DNA of 64,000 nt from Asaia sp003994335 (GTDB taxonomy: Bacteria > Pseudomonadota > Alphaproteobacteria > Acetobacterales > Acetobacteraceae), in NCBI RefSeq assembly GCF_037151175.1, contig NZ_JBBCOR010000008.1:62001-126000 (forward strand), read 5' to 3'. The position numbers and the translations under genes were made by a program. Every line of letters starts with the position of its first letter. The stretch's first letter is position 1. The notes beneath the pieces were generated by a model that worked only from the letters and a program-made list of their open reading frames with translations, was not told the origin of the DNA and did not search any database. Shown one piece after another: positions 1 to 7,849 of this stretch.

Positions 1-505
1 AGCTTGCCCTGTAGAGCCGCGCCCAGTCGGACTCGCTCTCATCCAGAATGAGCGCCCGACCCGTACCTGTGCGGGCAAGCGGCAGATGTTGTCCTGTCTG
101 CGTGCGAATGCTCAGCGGTTTACGGCCTTCCAGACGCATCAGATAAATGACATGGCTATCCGAGCGGATGCCAAGATGGACCATCCGCCCCGTGATATCA
201 TTGAGGTTCTGAAGCAGCGGCGCCGCAAGGCCAAGCAAAGGCGAGGCGTTCTGCGCCTGAGAGGTGAGAGAAATGAGCTTCTCTCCAAGACCGTAGCGCC
301 CCATCGATTTCAGGCGGAGCCATCCTTGCTGGAGCAGGGCTGACGTCAGGCGCTGGGTCGTGCTGCGTGTACACCCGATCTCGAGTGCCAGTTCGGAAAG
401 CGTATCGACCCCGGCCTGCACAGCCAGAATGATGGACAGGCCACGCCCCAGTGTTTGTGTGCCCTGGGGCCAGTCTTTATCCGAATATGCCACGTGCCGC
501 TCCAT
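1..505 (-). CDS. IclR-family transcriptional regulator (C-terminus beyond window)
   Basis: Open from an ATG at 505 to the left edge, about 168 codons with no stop. The N-terminal 70 residues form a winged helix-turn-helix (TLSELALEIGCTRSTTQRL, then a wing GRYGLGEKL). The rest is the start of an IclR effector domain, with TGRMVHLGIRSDSHVIYL and an ARTGTGRALI motif typical of the ligand-binding half. IclR proteins are about 250 residues, so roughly one third is missing. It lies downstream of the glutamine cyclotransferase gene on the same strand, separated by 181 bases, and probably has its own promoter. The target is not visible. Confidence 0.85.
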   Translation of the reverse strand, partial: MERHVAYSDKDWPQGTQTLGRGLSIILAVQAGVDTLSELALEIGCTRSTTQRLTSALLQQGWLRLKSMGRYGLGEKLISLTSQAQNASPLLGLAAPLLQNLNDITGRMVHLGIRSDSHVIYLMRLEGRKPLSIRTQTGQHLPLARTGTGRALILDESESDWARLYRAS

Positions 506-686
506 TTCGCTTGAACGGTGCCTTGGACTTCTAAAGGGCTTCTCGTTCGATCCAGAGTTTCAGAATGCTCCACAAGGGATGCGAAAAGCATCTCATAGCG
601 TTATTCACGCCCGGATAAACCATTATTTGCATTTTTGGGTCACATCTATGTAATCAAGACCTGTATAGTTCTTATTTTGCAAATCA
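506..686. other. Intergenic region upstream of the IclR gene
   Basis: This 181-base stretch is richer in A+T than its surroundings, especially 600-690, and would carry the promoter of the IclR gene reading left. I see no convincing ORF or hairpin terminator in it. Confidence 0.4.
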
Positions 687-1502
687 CTATTTCTTGTGGT
701 CCACGATCCGTATCTGGTACAGCTTCTGCCAATATTTTCCGGTGACGAAGAGGCGATCATTCTCGCGGTCATAGGCGATGCCATTCGCGACCGCATCAGG
801 GTCGAGAGAATTGATCTTTTCTGCCAGAACACTCAGATCAACCCATGATTTGACTTTACCCGTTACGGGATCGATCCGTGCGATCTCGGGAGTCATCCAT
901 ATATTCGCCCAGATCTCACCATGAATATATTCGAGTTCATTCAGTCGTTTGACCGGTATACCCGACGCAGTGACACATAATCTGGACAAGATATGAAATG
1001 TAATGGGGTCGAGATGCTTCAGACAAGCTGACCCGTCGGACATGATTAGCGAATGCGCGTCACGAGTCAGGCCCCATCCCTCGCCGGGATACTCGAATCT
1101 TCTTTGCATCACGATGCCAGGAAAGCTCCAGACGAACCCGACACCCCCGCGCCAGGTCAAGCTGACAAGCCGGTTCTGCCAGGACGTGATTCCCTCGCCG
1201 AAATATCCCTCGGGTAGGCTCTCCTGAGCCAGCACCTTGCCAGTCCTCAGGTCCACTTTCCTGATCACCGAGTGCCCGATCAGCCCCGTACTCTCGTAAA
1301 GGAACCCGCCTTCGTAAAAGAGCCCCTCGGTGAAGGCCTGTGGATCATGCGGGAAAACGGCCAGTATCTCGGCGGGCTCCACAGGGGGATCGACGGCATT
1401 GTCAACGGCGGCATCTGCCCGAGCAGACGTCAGAGGACCCAGACAGGCAAGGGCGGCAAGACATGCCACGAGCGGGCGTACCCGCAACCTAAGAAAAGAC
1501 AT
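687..1502 (-). CDS. Exported glutaminyl-peptide cyclotransferase (glutamine cyclotransferase)
   Basis: Plant/bacterial-type glutamine cyclotransferases convert N-terminal glutamine of peptides to pyroglutamate in the periplasm. The protein has a signal peptide (MSFLRLRVRPLVACLAALACL, ending near SARADA) followed by the beta-propeller family start FPHDPQAFTEGLFYEGG and YESTGLIGHSVIRKVDL. Later family motifs are LNELEYIHGEIWANIW and the C-terminal ANGIAYDRENDRLFVTGKYW. Length 271 residues fits. A TTG 15 bases upstream is in frame, but the ATG at 1502 gives the cleaner signal peptide. It lies between TetR and IclR genes on the same strand; the substrate is unknown. Confidence 0.88.
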   Translation of the reverse strand: MSFLRLRVRPLVACLAALACLGPLTSARADAAVDNAVDPPVEPAEILAVFPHDPQAFTEGLFYEGGFLYESTGLIGHSVIRKVDLRTGKVLAQESLPEGYFGEGITSWQNRLVSLTWRGGVGFVWSFPGIVMQRRFEYPGEGWGLTRDAHSLIMSDGSACLKHLDPITFHILSRLCVTASGIPVKRLNELEYIHGEIWANIWMTPEIARIDPVTGKVKSWVDLSVLAEKINSLDPDAVANGIAYDRENDRLFVTGKYWQKLYQIRIVDHKK

Positions 1503-1602
1503 GAGGCGGCGACCCAATTACCCTGATGAATACGCCTGCTATAGCCGGTCTTTTCTGCTTCTCACAATCGCATCATCTTGAGCATGGGTCTCGGCTTCTG
1601 CG

Positions 1603-2301
1603 TCAATCCGCCTTTCTGGCCTCGCATCCATAGATTGCGACGAAAGCCTGCCCCACACGCCCCGCGACCACGCGTATCTGGTCATCGCTGCAGTCGACCG
1701 GCAGTTCGAAACGCTTGCGTTGTACCAGGCGCGTCTGACAGAGCGCCATGAATTGCTCGGCGGCAAAAGTCGGGTCATCGGTGGCGATGGCGCCGCGTTC
1801 AATCCAGAACATGATCCATTTCGTCAGGGTGTCCAGCGTTCTGCCAAAGCCGAAGCGCCAGAACGTATCCGCGAGATCGGGAAAATGCGGCGCTTCGGAA
1901 ACGATGATACGGTAAAGTCGCAACGGGCCTGGCTGAAGCAGGACACTGATAAAGCGCTCGGCAAGCTGCGTGAACGCCTCGACGCACGTAATGGCCGTCA
2001 GGTGGCTCTGACAGATGGCCGGTGCGAGTTTGCCACGGCTCAAATCTTCGATCACCGCACCGAAGAGGGCCGCCTTGTTCTCGAAATGGTTATACAGCGT
2101 GCCCTTCGAGACCTTCGCCCGGCAGGCGATCTGGGACATCGAGGCCCCTTCATATCCGGATTCCAGAAAGATCGCTTCGGCACCGTCGAGGATCTGACGC
2201 CTCTTGGCGTTGCTTGCGCCGCTCTCTTCACGCATATCCTCGTCAACGGGCACGTCCGGAGCGTTCAGGGTGATTTCTTGGCTCTTTTTCACGCGGCCCA
2301 T
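1603..2301 (-). CDS. TetR/AcrR-family transcriptional regulator
   Basis: A 232-residue regulator. After a 30-residue N-terminal extension comes the TetR helix-turn-helix (ILDGAEAIFLESGYEGASMS, then IACRAKVSKGTLYNHFENKA). The C-terminal part resembles the AcrR/TetR_C family with RLYRIIVSEAPHFPDLADTF. It is divergent from the aldolase gene across about 250 bases and 100 bases upstream of the glutamine cyclotransferase gene. Either could be regulated by it, but no operator is evident. Confidence 0.9.
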   Translation of the reverse strand: MGRVKKSQEITLNAPDVPVDEDMREESGASNAKRRQILDGAEAIFLESGYEGASMSQIACRAKVSKGTLYNHFENKAALFGAVIEDLSRGKLAPAICQSHLTAITCVEAFTQLAERFISVLLQPGPLRLYRIIVSEAPHFPDLADTFWRFGFGRTLDTLTKWIMFWIERGAIATDDPTFAAEQFMALCQTRLVQRKRFELPVDCSDDQIRVVAGRVGQAFVAIYGCEARKAD

Positions 2302-2548
2302 CCATTGCTGTCTACATCCCGCCCCGTACCATTCTGGACGGGTTCATCGCCTCGCTCTCTTGTACCGGGAACGGGCTGAAACTGACCGAACCGGTCGATC
2401 AGCGCAAGGGTAATCTGGGCGAACTAGTCCAATCCTTCAGTCCTGCAACGAGAATGACTTCAATGTGTCCATGAAAGGTCTAGGCATTCCGGGTGCGGAT
2501 CGCGATAAATTGGCCTTGACGACCCGTTATCAGAGACATGAGATCCTT

Positions 2549-3658
2549 ATGACCCCTACAAACCCGAATGCGTCGCGCCCCAGCCGAGCCCTGCCCCCGG
2601 GAGTTGTCACAGGTGATGACTATCTCACCCTGATCGAGGCCTGCAAGGAAGGCGGCTACGCGCTTCCCGCCGTCAATGTTGTCGGCACAGACAGCGTCAA
2701 TGCGGTGCTTGAAGCCGCAGCCAAGAACAATTCCGATGTGATCATCCAGTGCTCCAATGGCGGGGCGCGCTTTTATGCCGGTGAAGGCCTGGCCGACCAG
2801 CACCGGGCCCGCGTGCTCGGTGCCGCCGCCATGGCCCGTCATGTGCATCTGCTCGCCAAGGAATATGGCGTTTGCGTCATCCTCCATACCGATCATGCCG
2901 ATCGCAAGCTCGTGCCCTGGGTCGAGGGTCTGCTCGAACTGAGCGAGGCAGAAGTTGCGGCAGGCCGTCCGCCGCTCTTCTCGTCGCACATGCTTGATCT
3001 TTCGGCTGAACCGCTTGAGGAAAATCTGGCTGAATGCGCGCGTTTGCTGCCCCGCATGGCCAAACTCGGCATCAGCCTCGAGATCGAACTCGGCGTGACC
3101 GGCGGCGAGGAAGACGGGATCGGCCACGACCTCGAAGATCACGAGGACAATGCGCATCTCTACACCCAGCCCGAGGATGTCCTGACCGCCTGGAACCGCC
3201 TTTCGCCGCTCGGTCATGTGACTGTCGCTGCCTCTTTCGGCAACGTGCACGGCGTCTACAAGCCTGGAAACGTTCAGCTTCGTCCGGAAATTCTGCTGCA
3301 CTCGCAGGAGCACGTGGCCGAGAAACTGGGACTCGGGCCCAAGCCTCTTGCCCTCGTGTTCCATGGTGGCTCGGGCTCCGAAAAGGACAAGATCACGGCA
3401 GCTGTATCCTATGGCGTGTTCAAGATGAACATCGATACGGATGTGCAATTCGCCTTCGCCAACGGCGTGGGCCAGTACGTGCTGGAACACCCCAAGGCCT
3501 TCCTGCACCAGATCGATCCCGAGACCGACACGCCCTACAAGAAGTTCTATGACCCGCGCAAATGGCTGCGCGTGGGCGAGAAGAGCATCGTCGACCGCAT
3601 GGAGGAGGCGTTCGCCGATCTCGGCTCCAGAGGCAGATCGATTGCTTCGAAGGGGTGA
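2549..3658 (+). CDS. fba: Class II fructose-bisphosphate aldolase
   Basis: Zinc-dependent aldolase of the FbaA (class IIA) type, cleaving fructose 1,6-bisphosphate to dihydroxyacetone phosphate and glyceraldehyde 3-phosphate. Visible motifs are the Zn-ligand segment HTDHADRKLVPW, the SLEIELGVTGGEEDG segment, ASFGNVHGVYKPGNV, the phosphate-binding FHGGSGS and MNIDTDVQFAF. The open frame extends 28 codons upstream to a GTG, but the ATG at 2549 (369 residues) matches the family length of about 360. The stop is followed within 5 bases by a second ORF, indicating coupled translation. Confidence 0.95.
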   Translation: MTPTNPNASRPSRALPPGVVTGDDYLTLIEACKEGGYALPAVNVVGTDSVNAVLEAAAKNNSDVIIQCSNGGARFYAGEGLADQHRARVLGAAAMARHVHLLAKEYGVCVILHTDHADRKLVPWVEGLLELSEAEVAAGRPPLFSSHMLDLSAEPLEENLAECARLLPRMAKLGISLEIELGVTGGEEDGIGHDLEDHEDNAHLYTQPEDVLTAWNRLSPLGHVTVAASFGNVHGVYKPGNVQLRPEILLHSQEHVAEKLGLGPKPLALVFHGGSGSEKDKITAAVSYGVFKMNIDTDVQFAFANGVGQYVLEHPKAFLHQIDPETDTPYKKFYDPRKWLRVGEKSIVDRMEEAFADLGSRGRSIASKG

Positions 3659-3663
3659 CATTC

Positions 3664-3981
3664 GTGACCTGCGAGATCGTCCGGGCGTTCAGTGTCGTCC
3701 CGAGCCAGATCGAGATATTCGAAGCGACCTATGGGCCGGAAGGCCCATGGGTGCGGCTCTACCGCAATGTCCGCACCTATCTCGGCACACGCCTGATCGC
3801 CGATCTCGACAAGCATGGCGACTACATTGCCATCGATGAATGGCGCTCGCATCAGGCGTGGCTGGACTTCCAGAAAGATCATCCCGATGCGCTCGCAGCC
3901 CTTGATGCTGCCTGCTCTCCCCTCTTGCACGCCACCCGTTATATCGGGGCCTTCAGGGTGATCCAGCCCGCCCGGGCCTGA
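3664..3981 (+). CDS. Antibiotic-biosynthesis-monooxygenase-like (ABM, ferredoxin-like fold) protein
   Basis: A 105-residue protein that begins right after the aldolase stop. The GTG at 3664 has a Shine-Dalgarno-like AAGGGG eight bases upstream; a GTG at 3655 overlapping the aldolase stop is the alternative. The pattern (CEIVRAFSVVPSQIEIFE, then RTYLGTRLIADLDKHG, YIAIDEWRSHQAWLDF and a C-terminal ATRYIGAFRV) resembles the single-domain ABM / quinol monooxygenase fold. Such domains oxidise quinols or aromatics, or detoxify aldehydes, often as dimers. The link to glycolysis is only positional and the substrate is unknown. Confidence 0.65.
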   Translation: MTCEIVRAFSVVPSQIEIFEATYGPEGPWVRLYRNVRTYLGTRLIADLDKHGDYIAIDEWRSHQAWLDFQKDHPDALAALDAACSPLLHATRYIGAFRVIQPARA

Positions 3982-4097
3982 TCCCCGTCTGAAGAGGCAT
4001 ACAGGCACAGGCCGACACCTAGTAACGTTATGAAGAAAATACGATGAATCGGCCAGAAAGTCCTTGCATCCGGGGGGCATGACCTTTAATCGGGCGG

Positions 4098-4123
4098 CCT
4101 TGGCCCAAGGGGGCATGTTGCCC
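4098..4123 (+). promoter_or_regulatory. Two small hairpins in the speD leader
   Basis: The region before speD carries two perfect inverted repeats back to back: CCTTGGCCCAAGG (4098-4110) and GGGCATGTTGCCC (4111-4123). The ribosome binding site AGAGGT follows at 4144-4149. They could form a regulatory leader for polyamine synthesis, but no known riboswitch consensus is recognised. Confidence 0.3.
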
Positions 4124-4154
4124 AACAGGCTGTCTACTGGTTTAGAGGTACGTG

Positions 4155-4631
4155 ATGAACGCACTTGCTCAACTGGGGATGGTATCGGGACTCCCGAGAG
4201 ATAACCAGACTGTCGCATCGAACACATCTCATGAAGAGGTGTGCAAGGATTATTTCATTGAGCGTGATGGTGAACGCTTCGCCGGTCATCACCTGCTGAT
4301 CGATTTCTGGGACGCCACGAATCTGGACGATCCCGCAGCAATCGACGCCACGCTTTGCGAGGCAGCGGTTACCGCAGGGGCAACAATCCTGCACAGCCAC
4401 TTCCATCACTTCACGCCCAATGGCGGTGTGTCGGGCGTGATCGTGCTGGCCGAAAGCCACATTTCCATCCACACATGGCCCGAGCGCAATTTTGCCGCCG
4501 TTGACGTGTTCATGTGCGGCGCCTGCGACCCGAATCTGACGATTCCGGTCATGCAGCGTCTTTTCCAGGCCGGTCGCGTCGTCTCTGACGAAGTACGCCG
4601 TGGTCGTGAAAAGATCTCGCCTGCAGGCTGA
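4155..4631 (+). CDS. speD: S-adenosylmethionine decarboxylase proenzyme
   Basis: Pyruvoyl enzyme that decarboxylates SAM to the aminopropyl donor for spermidine. The self-cleavage site LAESHISIHTWPE is intact, with the Glu-Ser bond giving the pyruvoyl group from Ser101. The preceding ILHSHFHHFTPNGGVSG is also conserved. At 158 residues it is slightly longer than typical small bacterial forms because of an N-terminal extension. The ATG at 4155 has AGAGGT five bases upstream, which favours it over the GTG at 4152. It sits just before speE, separated by a strong terminator-like hairpin. Confidence 0.94.
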   Translation: MNALAQLGMVSGLPRDNQTVASNTSHEEVCKDYFIERDGERFAGHHLLIDFWDATNLDDPAAIDATLCEAAVTAGATILHSHFHHFTPNGGVSGVIVLAESHISIHTWPERNFAAVDVFMCGACDPNLTIPVMQRLFQAGRVVSDEVRRGREKISPAG

Positions 4632-4661
4632 GCGCGTTACGCTGCGCTCAAAAGCAGACAA

Positions 4662-4690
4662 GGCCGGGCCCGTTGCCCGGCCTTTTTTTT
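4662..4690 (+). terminator. Intrinsic terminator between speD and speE
   Basis: A perfect 8-bp stem GGCCGGGC / GCCCGGCC with loop CCGTT is followed by eight T (4683-4690). It ends speD transcription at least partly, so speE may depend on read-through or its own promoter. A second inverted repeat, TGAGCGC / GCGCTCA (4629-4650), overlaps the speD stop codon. Confidence 0.85.
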
Positions 4691-4714
4691 GATAAAATTG
4701 GGAGAGACCGCCTC

Positions 4715-5584
4715 ATGTCTGAATCCTGGATCAACGAAACCCTCTACCCCGATTGGGGCCAGCGTTTTCGCGTCACGCGTGAGCTCGCACGCGTCAAGAG
4801 CGACTTTCAGGACATCGTCGTCTTTGAAAGCGACTTCCACGGCCGCGTGCTCGTTCTCGATGGCGTCATCCAGATCACCGAGCGCGATGAATTCGTCTAT
4901 CAGGAAATGCTCACGCATGTCCCGCTCCTGACCCATCCCGACGCCAAGCGCGTACTGATCATCGGCGCAGGCGATGGTGGCGTGCTTCGCCGCGTGCTCC
5001 AGCACAAGACCGTTGAAAAGGCCGTCATGGTCGAGATCGACGGCGCGGTTATCGAGCTTTCCAAGCAGCATCTCCCCAACATCGCTGGCGACGCCTGGAA
5101 CGACCCCCGCGCCGATGTCATCGTCGGTGACGGCATCGACTATGTCGCCAAGGCAGCAGACGGCTCTTTCGACGTGATTATCGTCGACTCGACCGATCCG
5201 ATCGGCGTGGGCGAGGTGCTCTTCACTGATGCGTTCTACAAGGATTGCGCGCGCATCCTCTCCGCTCAGGGACTGATCGTGAACCAGTGCGGCGTGCCCT
5301 TCATGCAGGCGGATGAACTGCGTGAAACCAGTGCTCGCCGTGCCAATTTCTTCCCGCATGTATCTGCTTACGTCGCAGCCGTTCCGACCTATGTCGGTGG
5401 GTTCATGACGCTCGGCGTTGCGGCAAAGGGTGTGAACCCCACGAAGCAGACGGTTGACGACGTCCGCGCGCGCGCCGAGGCCGCCGGTATTCTGGGCACC
5501 ACCCGCTACTGGACGCCGGAAATTCACGTAGGCAGCTTCAACCTGCCGCCTTACATCGCCGAAAACCTGCCCACGCAGGGCTGA
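4715..5584 (+). CDS. speE: Spermidine synthase (polyamine aminopropyltransferase)
   Basis: Transfers the aminopropyl group from decarboxylated SAM to putrescine. The 289-residue protein starts at the ATG at 4715, with GGGAGAG about eight bases upstream. Motifs: the N-terminal QRFRVTRELARVKSDFQDI, VLVLDGVIQITERDEFVYQE, nucleotide-binding IIGAGDGGVLRRVL, the acidic VEIDGAVIELSK, IVDSTDPIGVGEVLF, and PTYVGGFMTLGVAAKG. All are typical of SpeE. It is the functional partner of speD, 83 bases upstream. Confidence 0.95.
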   Translation: MSESWINETLYPDWGQRFRVTRELARVKSDFQDIVVFESDFHGRVLVLDGVIQITERDEFVYQEMLTHVPLLTHPDAKRVLIIGAGDGGVLRRVLQHKTVEKAVMVEIDGAVIELSKQHLPNIAGDAWNDPRADVIVGDGIDYVAKAADGSFDVIIVDSTDPIGVGEVLFTDAFYKDCARILSAQGLIVNQCGVPFMQADELRETSARRANFFPHVSAYVAAVPTYVGGFMTLGVAAKGVNPTKQTVDDVRARAEAAGILGTTRYWTPEIHVGSFNLPPYIAENLPTQG

Positions 5585-5611
5585 TCCGACTCATCCTTGC
5601 GGGTCTCTGCC

Positions 5612-5835
5612 TTGGACCTGCGAAGGGGCTTACCCCTTCCGATCCCCACCTTGACCCAAACAGGTGTCCAGAGGACGACCATCCTCTGGCGGGGTGTGGG
5701 GCAGAGCCCCGCATAAGGCCGATCCTGCAGGGCGCTGCCCTGCACCCGCGAAGGGACAGGCCCCTTCGATCCCAGCTTTGGCTCAAACAGCTATCCACAG
5801 GACGACTGTCCTGTGGCGGGGTGAGGAGCGGGTGC
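5612..5835. repeat. Tandem pair of palindromic intergenic repeat units
   Basis: Two diverged units of about 100 bases lie head to tail. Each has a GAAGGG...CCCCTTC module, a middle segment with a shared CTCAAACAG/CCCAAACAG core, a hairpin, and a GGCGGGGTG end. The hairpins are CCAGAGGA...TCCTCTGG (5668-5689) in unit one and CCACAGGAC...GTCCTGTGG in unit two. Unit one ends with GTGGGGCAGAGCCCCGC and unit two opens with CTGCAGGGCGCTGCCCTGCA. Related elements occur at 16.7, 19.3, 22.5 and 39.7 kb. Confidence 0.8.
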
Positions 5836-5843
5836 CCGAAGAC

Positions 5844-6152
5844 CTAGTACCCTGATCCACTCAGCAGACGAATCACAAGGGTCTGCCACTCCTCCATGAT
5901 ATCGCCATGGCCCATGGCATGCCCGGCTCGGCGATACCAGTACCGGGCGTTATCCTGATCGCCTTCCTTGCGGTGGAGCCAGGCATGGACCCAGTTGCAT
6001 TCGGCATCACGCTCATTGCTTTGAACGATTTCATGGGCTGCGGCCCAATCGGCGCGGCCGGCCCACCAGAGGGCGAGGAGGGCCGGAGAAAGGCCCTGAG
6101 GAGGAATGGTGTCTTCGAGGCTTTCCTTGAAAACGGAGAGGGTCATGCTCAT
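5844..6152 (-). CDS. Conserved hypothetical protein, 102 residues, TPR-like
   Basis: Last gene of a three-gene operon on the minus strand. The ATG at 6152 overlaps the SDR stop as ATGA; a longer frame from a TTG at 6167 is less likely. The sequence is acidic and helical, with SPALLALWWAGRADWAAAHE and HAWLHRKEGDQDNARYWYRR resembling a tetratricopeptide-like helix pair. Small soluble proteins of this type are found in many proteobacteria, but I know of no assigned function. Confidence 0.7.
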   Translation of the reverse strand: MSMTLSVFKESLEDTIPPQGLSPALLALWWAGRADWAAAHEIVQSNERDAECNWVHAWLHRKEGDQDNARYWYRRAGHAMGHGDIMEEWQTLVIRLLSGSGY

Positions 6153-7099
6153 GCGAGAGTCTCCCAATCAAACCGTACACCGGTCATGTTTTCAGAAGCC
6201 TGCCAGAGGTTTTGAGCGAGGGAAAGCCCCATGGCGACCGGAGGGAGGATCGCCGGGCCAGGGGGGCCACGCCGTTCCCCCGAACCCTGGGGACCGTAAT
6301 ACCCGCCATCCTGAGCCTGAGGCGACAGAGCCGCATGAAGCAGGGGCTCGGCACCAGAGGCAACGTCCTGCCCCATCAGGCGGAATAACCCATTCCCCAG
6401 GCGATCCTGAACGAGGCAGAGGGCTCGGCTGAAAGATGACTGCGAGAGACCGAGCGCGGCGCTGTTGGTAATGATCGCGCTGGTCGACCACCCGGGATGC
6501 GCAGCGCGCACATGCAGAGGGGCGTCCACGGCACGGGCACGGCGGTGCAGCTCAAGGCTGAAGAGCAGATTGGCAAGCTTGCTCTGCCGATAACGAGCAA
6601 AGCGTTTATAGCTTTCGGTCGCATTCAGGTCGTCAAGCGGGATTTCACCCTTCCACGCCGCCAGAGACGCCACTGTCACGATATGCGCCTGCCCGGCGAT
6701 GAGCGAAGGCAGGAGGCGCCCCGTCAGGGCAAAGTGACCAAGATGGTTGGTGCCGAACTGAAGCTCGAATCCATCCTGGGTCGAGCGACGCTGGGGAGGC
6801 GCCATGACCCCGGCATTATTGACCAGAATATGGATGGGCTGCCCTTCCATGCGCTCTGTGAAGCGCGCAATCGAGGCGAGAGAGGCCAGATCGAGGCCCT
6901 CGAAGCGCAGCCGCGCCTGGGGAACGGCGCGCTCTATGGTGACGAGAGCCTCACGGCCTTTTTCAGCATTGCGACCGGTCACGATCACCTCGGCGCCATG
7001 ACGCGCCAGCCCGAGCGCCGTGGCAAGACCGAGCCCACCGGTTGCGCCCGTGACGACGGCGGTGCGACCTGCGCAGGAAGGATAGCGTATGTCGCTCAT
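6149..7099 (-). CDS. Short-chain dehydrogenase/reductase, retinol-dehydrogenase-like
   Basis: A 316-residue NAD(P)-dependent oxidoreductase with the cofactor motif TGATGGLGLA near residue 18, the LVNNAGVM motif, and the catalytic YRQSK (YxxxK) preceded by a Ser-containing TVASLAAW. The long C-terminal substrate region resembles WW-oxidoreductase/retinol dehydrogenase-like SDRs. The ATG at 7099 overlaps the upstream DedA stop (ATGA), and its own stop overlaps the next gene in the same way. The substrate is unknown. Confidence 0.88.
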   Translation of the reverse strand: MSDIRYPSCAGRTAVVTGATGGLGLATALGLARHGAEVIVTGRNAEKGREALVTIERAVPQARLRFEGLDLASLASIARFTERMEGQPIHILVNNAGVMAPPQRRSTQDGFELQFGTNHLGHFALTGRLLPSLIAGQAHIVTVASLAAWKGEIPLDDLNATESYKRFARYRQSKLANLLFSLELHRRARAVDAPLHVRAAHPGWSTSAIITNSAALGLSQSSFSRALCLVQDRLGNGLFRLMGQDVASGAEPLLHAALSPQAQDGGYYGPQGSGERRGPPGPAILPPVAMGLSLAQNLWQASENMTGVRFDWETLA

Positions 7100-7743
7100 G
7101 CCTTGTTCTTCCCTGAGTGCTCTTCGGACTTGGCCTCCTTCAGGGCCTCGTCGGTCAGGCGTTTCTCGTTCTTCTTGAGAAAATAGAGGCATACCCCGAG
7201 GAAAATCACCACCAGAGAGCCGATGCCTATGGCGAGAGGCCCCGAGAGGCTGAAAATCTCCTTGCCCAGGAAATAGGTGGCCACCGCATAGCCGCCCGCC
7301 CAGACCACGCCCCCGAGCGCATTATGCCAGAGGAAGGATTTCCAGGGCATGTGGTTCGCCCCGGCCAGCAGGGCCACGAATACGCGCAAGATGGCAACGA
7401 AACGTCCGACAAAGACCACTGTCCCGCCATGACGCTTGAAGAGATAGCGCCCCAGAAGCAGGCGCTCATGAGTCAGCCCCACCTTGCCGCCGTGTTTCTG
7501 CAGCAGCTTGAACCCTATGGACCGACCGATCAGATAGCCGAAATTATCGCCCATGATGGCGCCAGTCACGGCTGCGACGACGACCCAGCGTATCTCGAGA
7601 TGATGGGTCGTGGCTGCATAGAGCGCGGCACCGATGATCAGGCTCTCGGCGGGCAGAGGCAGGCCCATGCTTTCAAGCATCACAACCACGCCGACAATGC
7701 CGTAGCCATACTCCTTCAGCAGATGTTCCAGAAAATGCAGCAG
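7096..7743 (-). CDS. DedA-family membrane protein (probable CTG start)
   Basis: DedA/VTT-domain integral membrane proteins act in membrane lipid homeostasis. The conserved core is present: GVVVMLESMGLPLPAES, MGDNFGYLIGRSIG, the amphipathic FVGRFVAILRVFVALLAG and a C-terminal transmembrane segment (GIGSLVVIFLGVCLYFL). The first ATG/GTG-type start (ATG 7689, GTG 7692) would cut off the conserved N-terminus FLEHLLKEYGYGIVG. A CTG at 7743 restores it, with AGGAAG six bases upstream, giving 215 residues; the adjacent CTG at 7740 is an alternative. First gene of the DedA-SDR-small protein operon. Confidence 0.85.
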   Translation of the reverse strand: MLHFLEHLLKEYGYGIVGVVVMLESMGLPLPAESLIIGAALYAATTHHLEIRWVVVAAVTGAIMGDNFGYLIGRSIGFKLLQKHGGKVGLTHERLLLGRYLFKRHGGTVVFVGRFVAILRVFVALLAGANHMPWKSFLWHNALGGVVWAGGYAVATYFLGKEIFSLSGPLAIGIGSLVVIFLGVCLYFLKKNEKRLTDEALKEAKSEEHSGKNKA

Positions 7744-7849
7744 GGCTCTCTTCCTTGGCGAGCTTGGCGATAAAGAGTCCGACTTGATGCCTGAAAGCGC
7801 CGCCCAGGAAAACTCGTCAGATGGTTTCAGTCCGATTATCCTGATTCCT

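Noticed and set aside
2480..3661. 393-codon minus-strand frame
   Set aside because: Antisense to the aldolase gene, which has complete family motifs.
5612..5835. Tandem repeat as a CRISPR array
   Set aside because: Only two diverged units of about 100 bases, with long internal hairpins and no spacers or cas genes.
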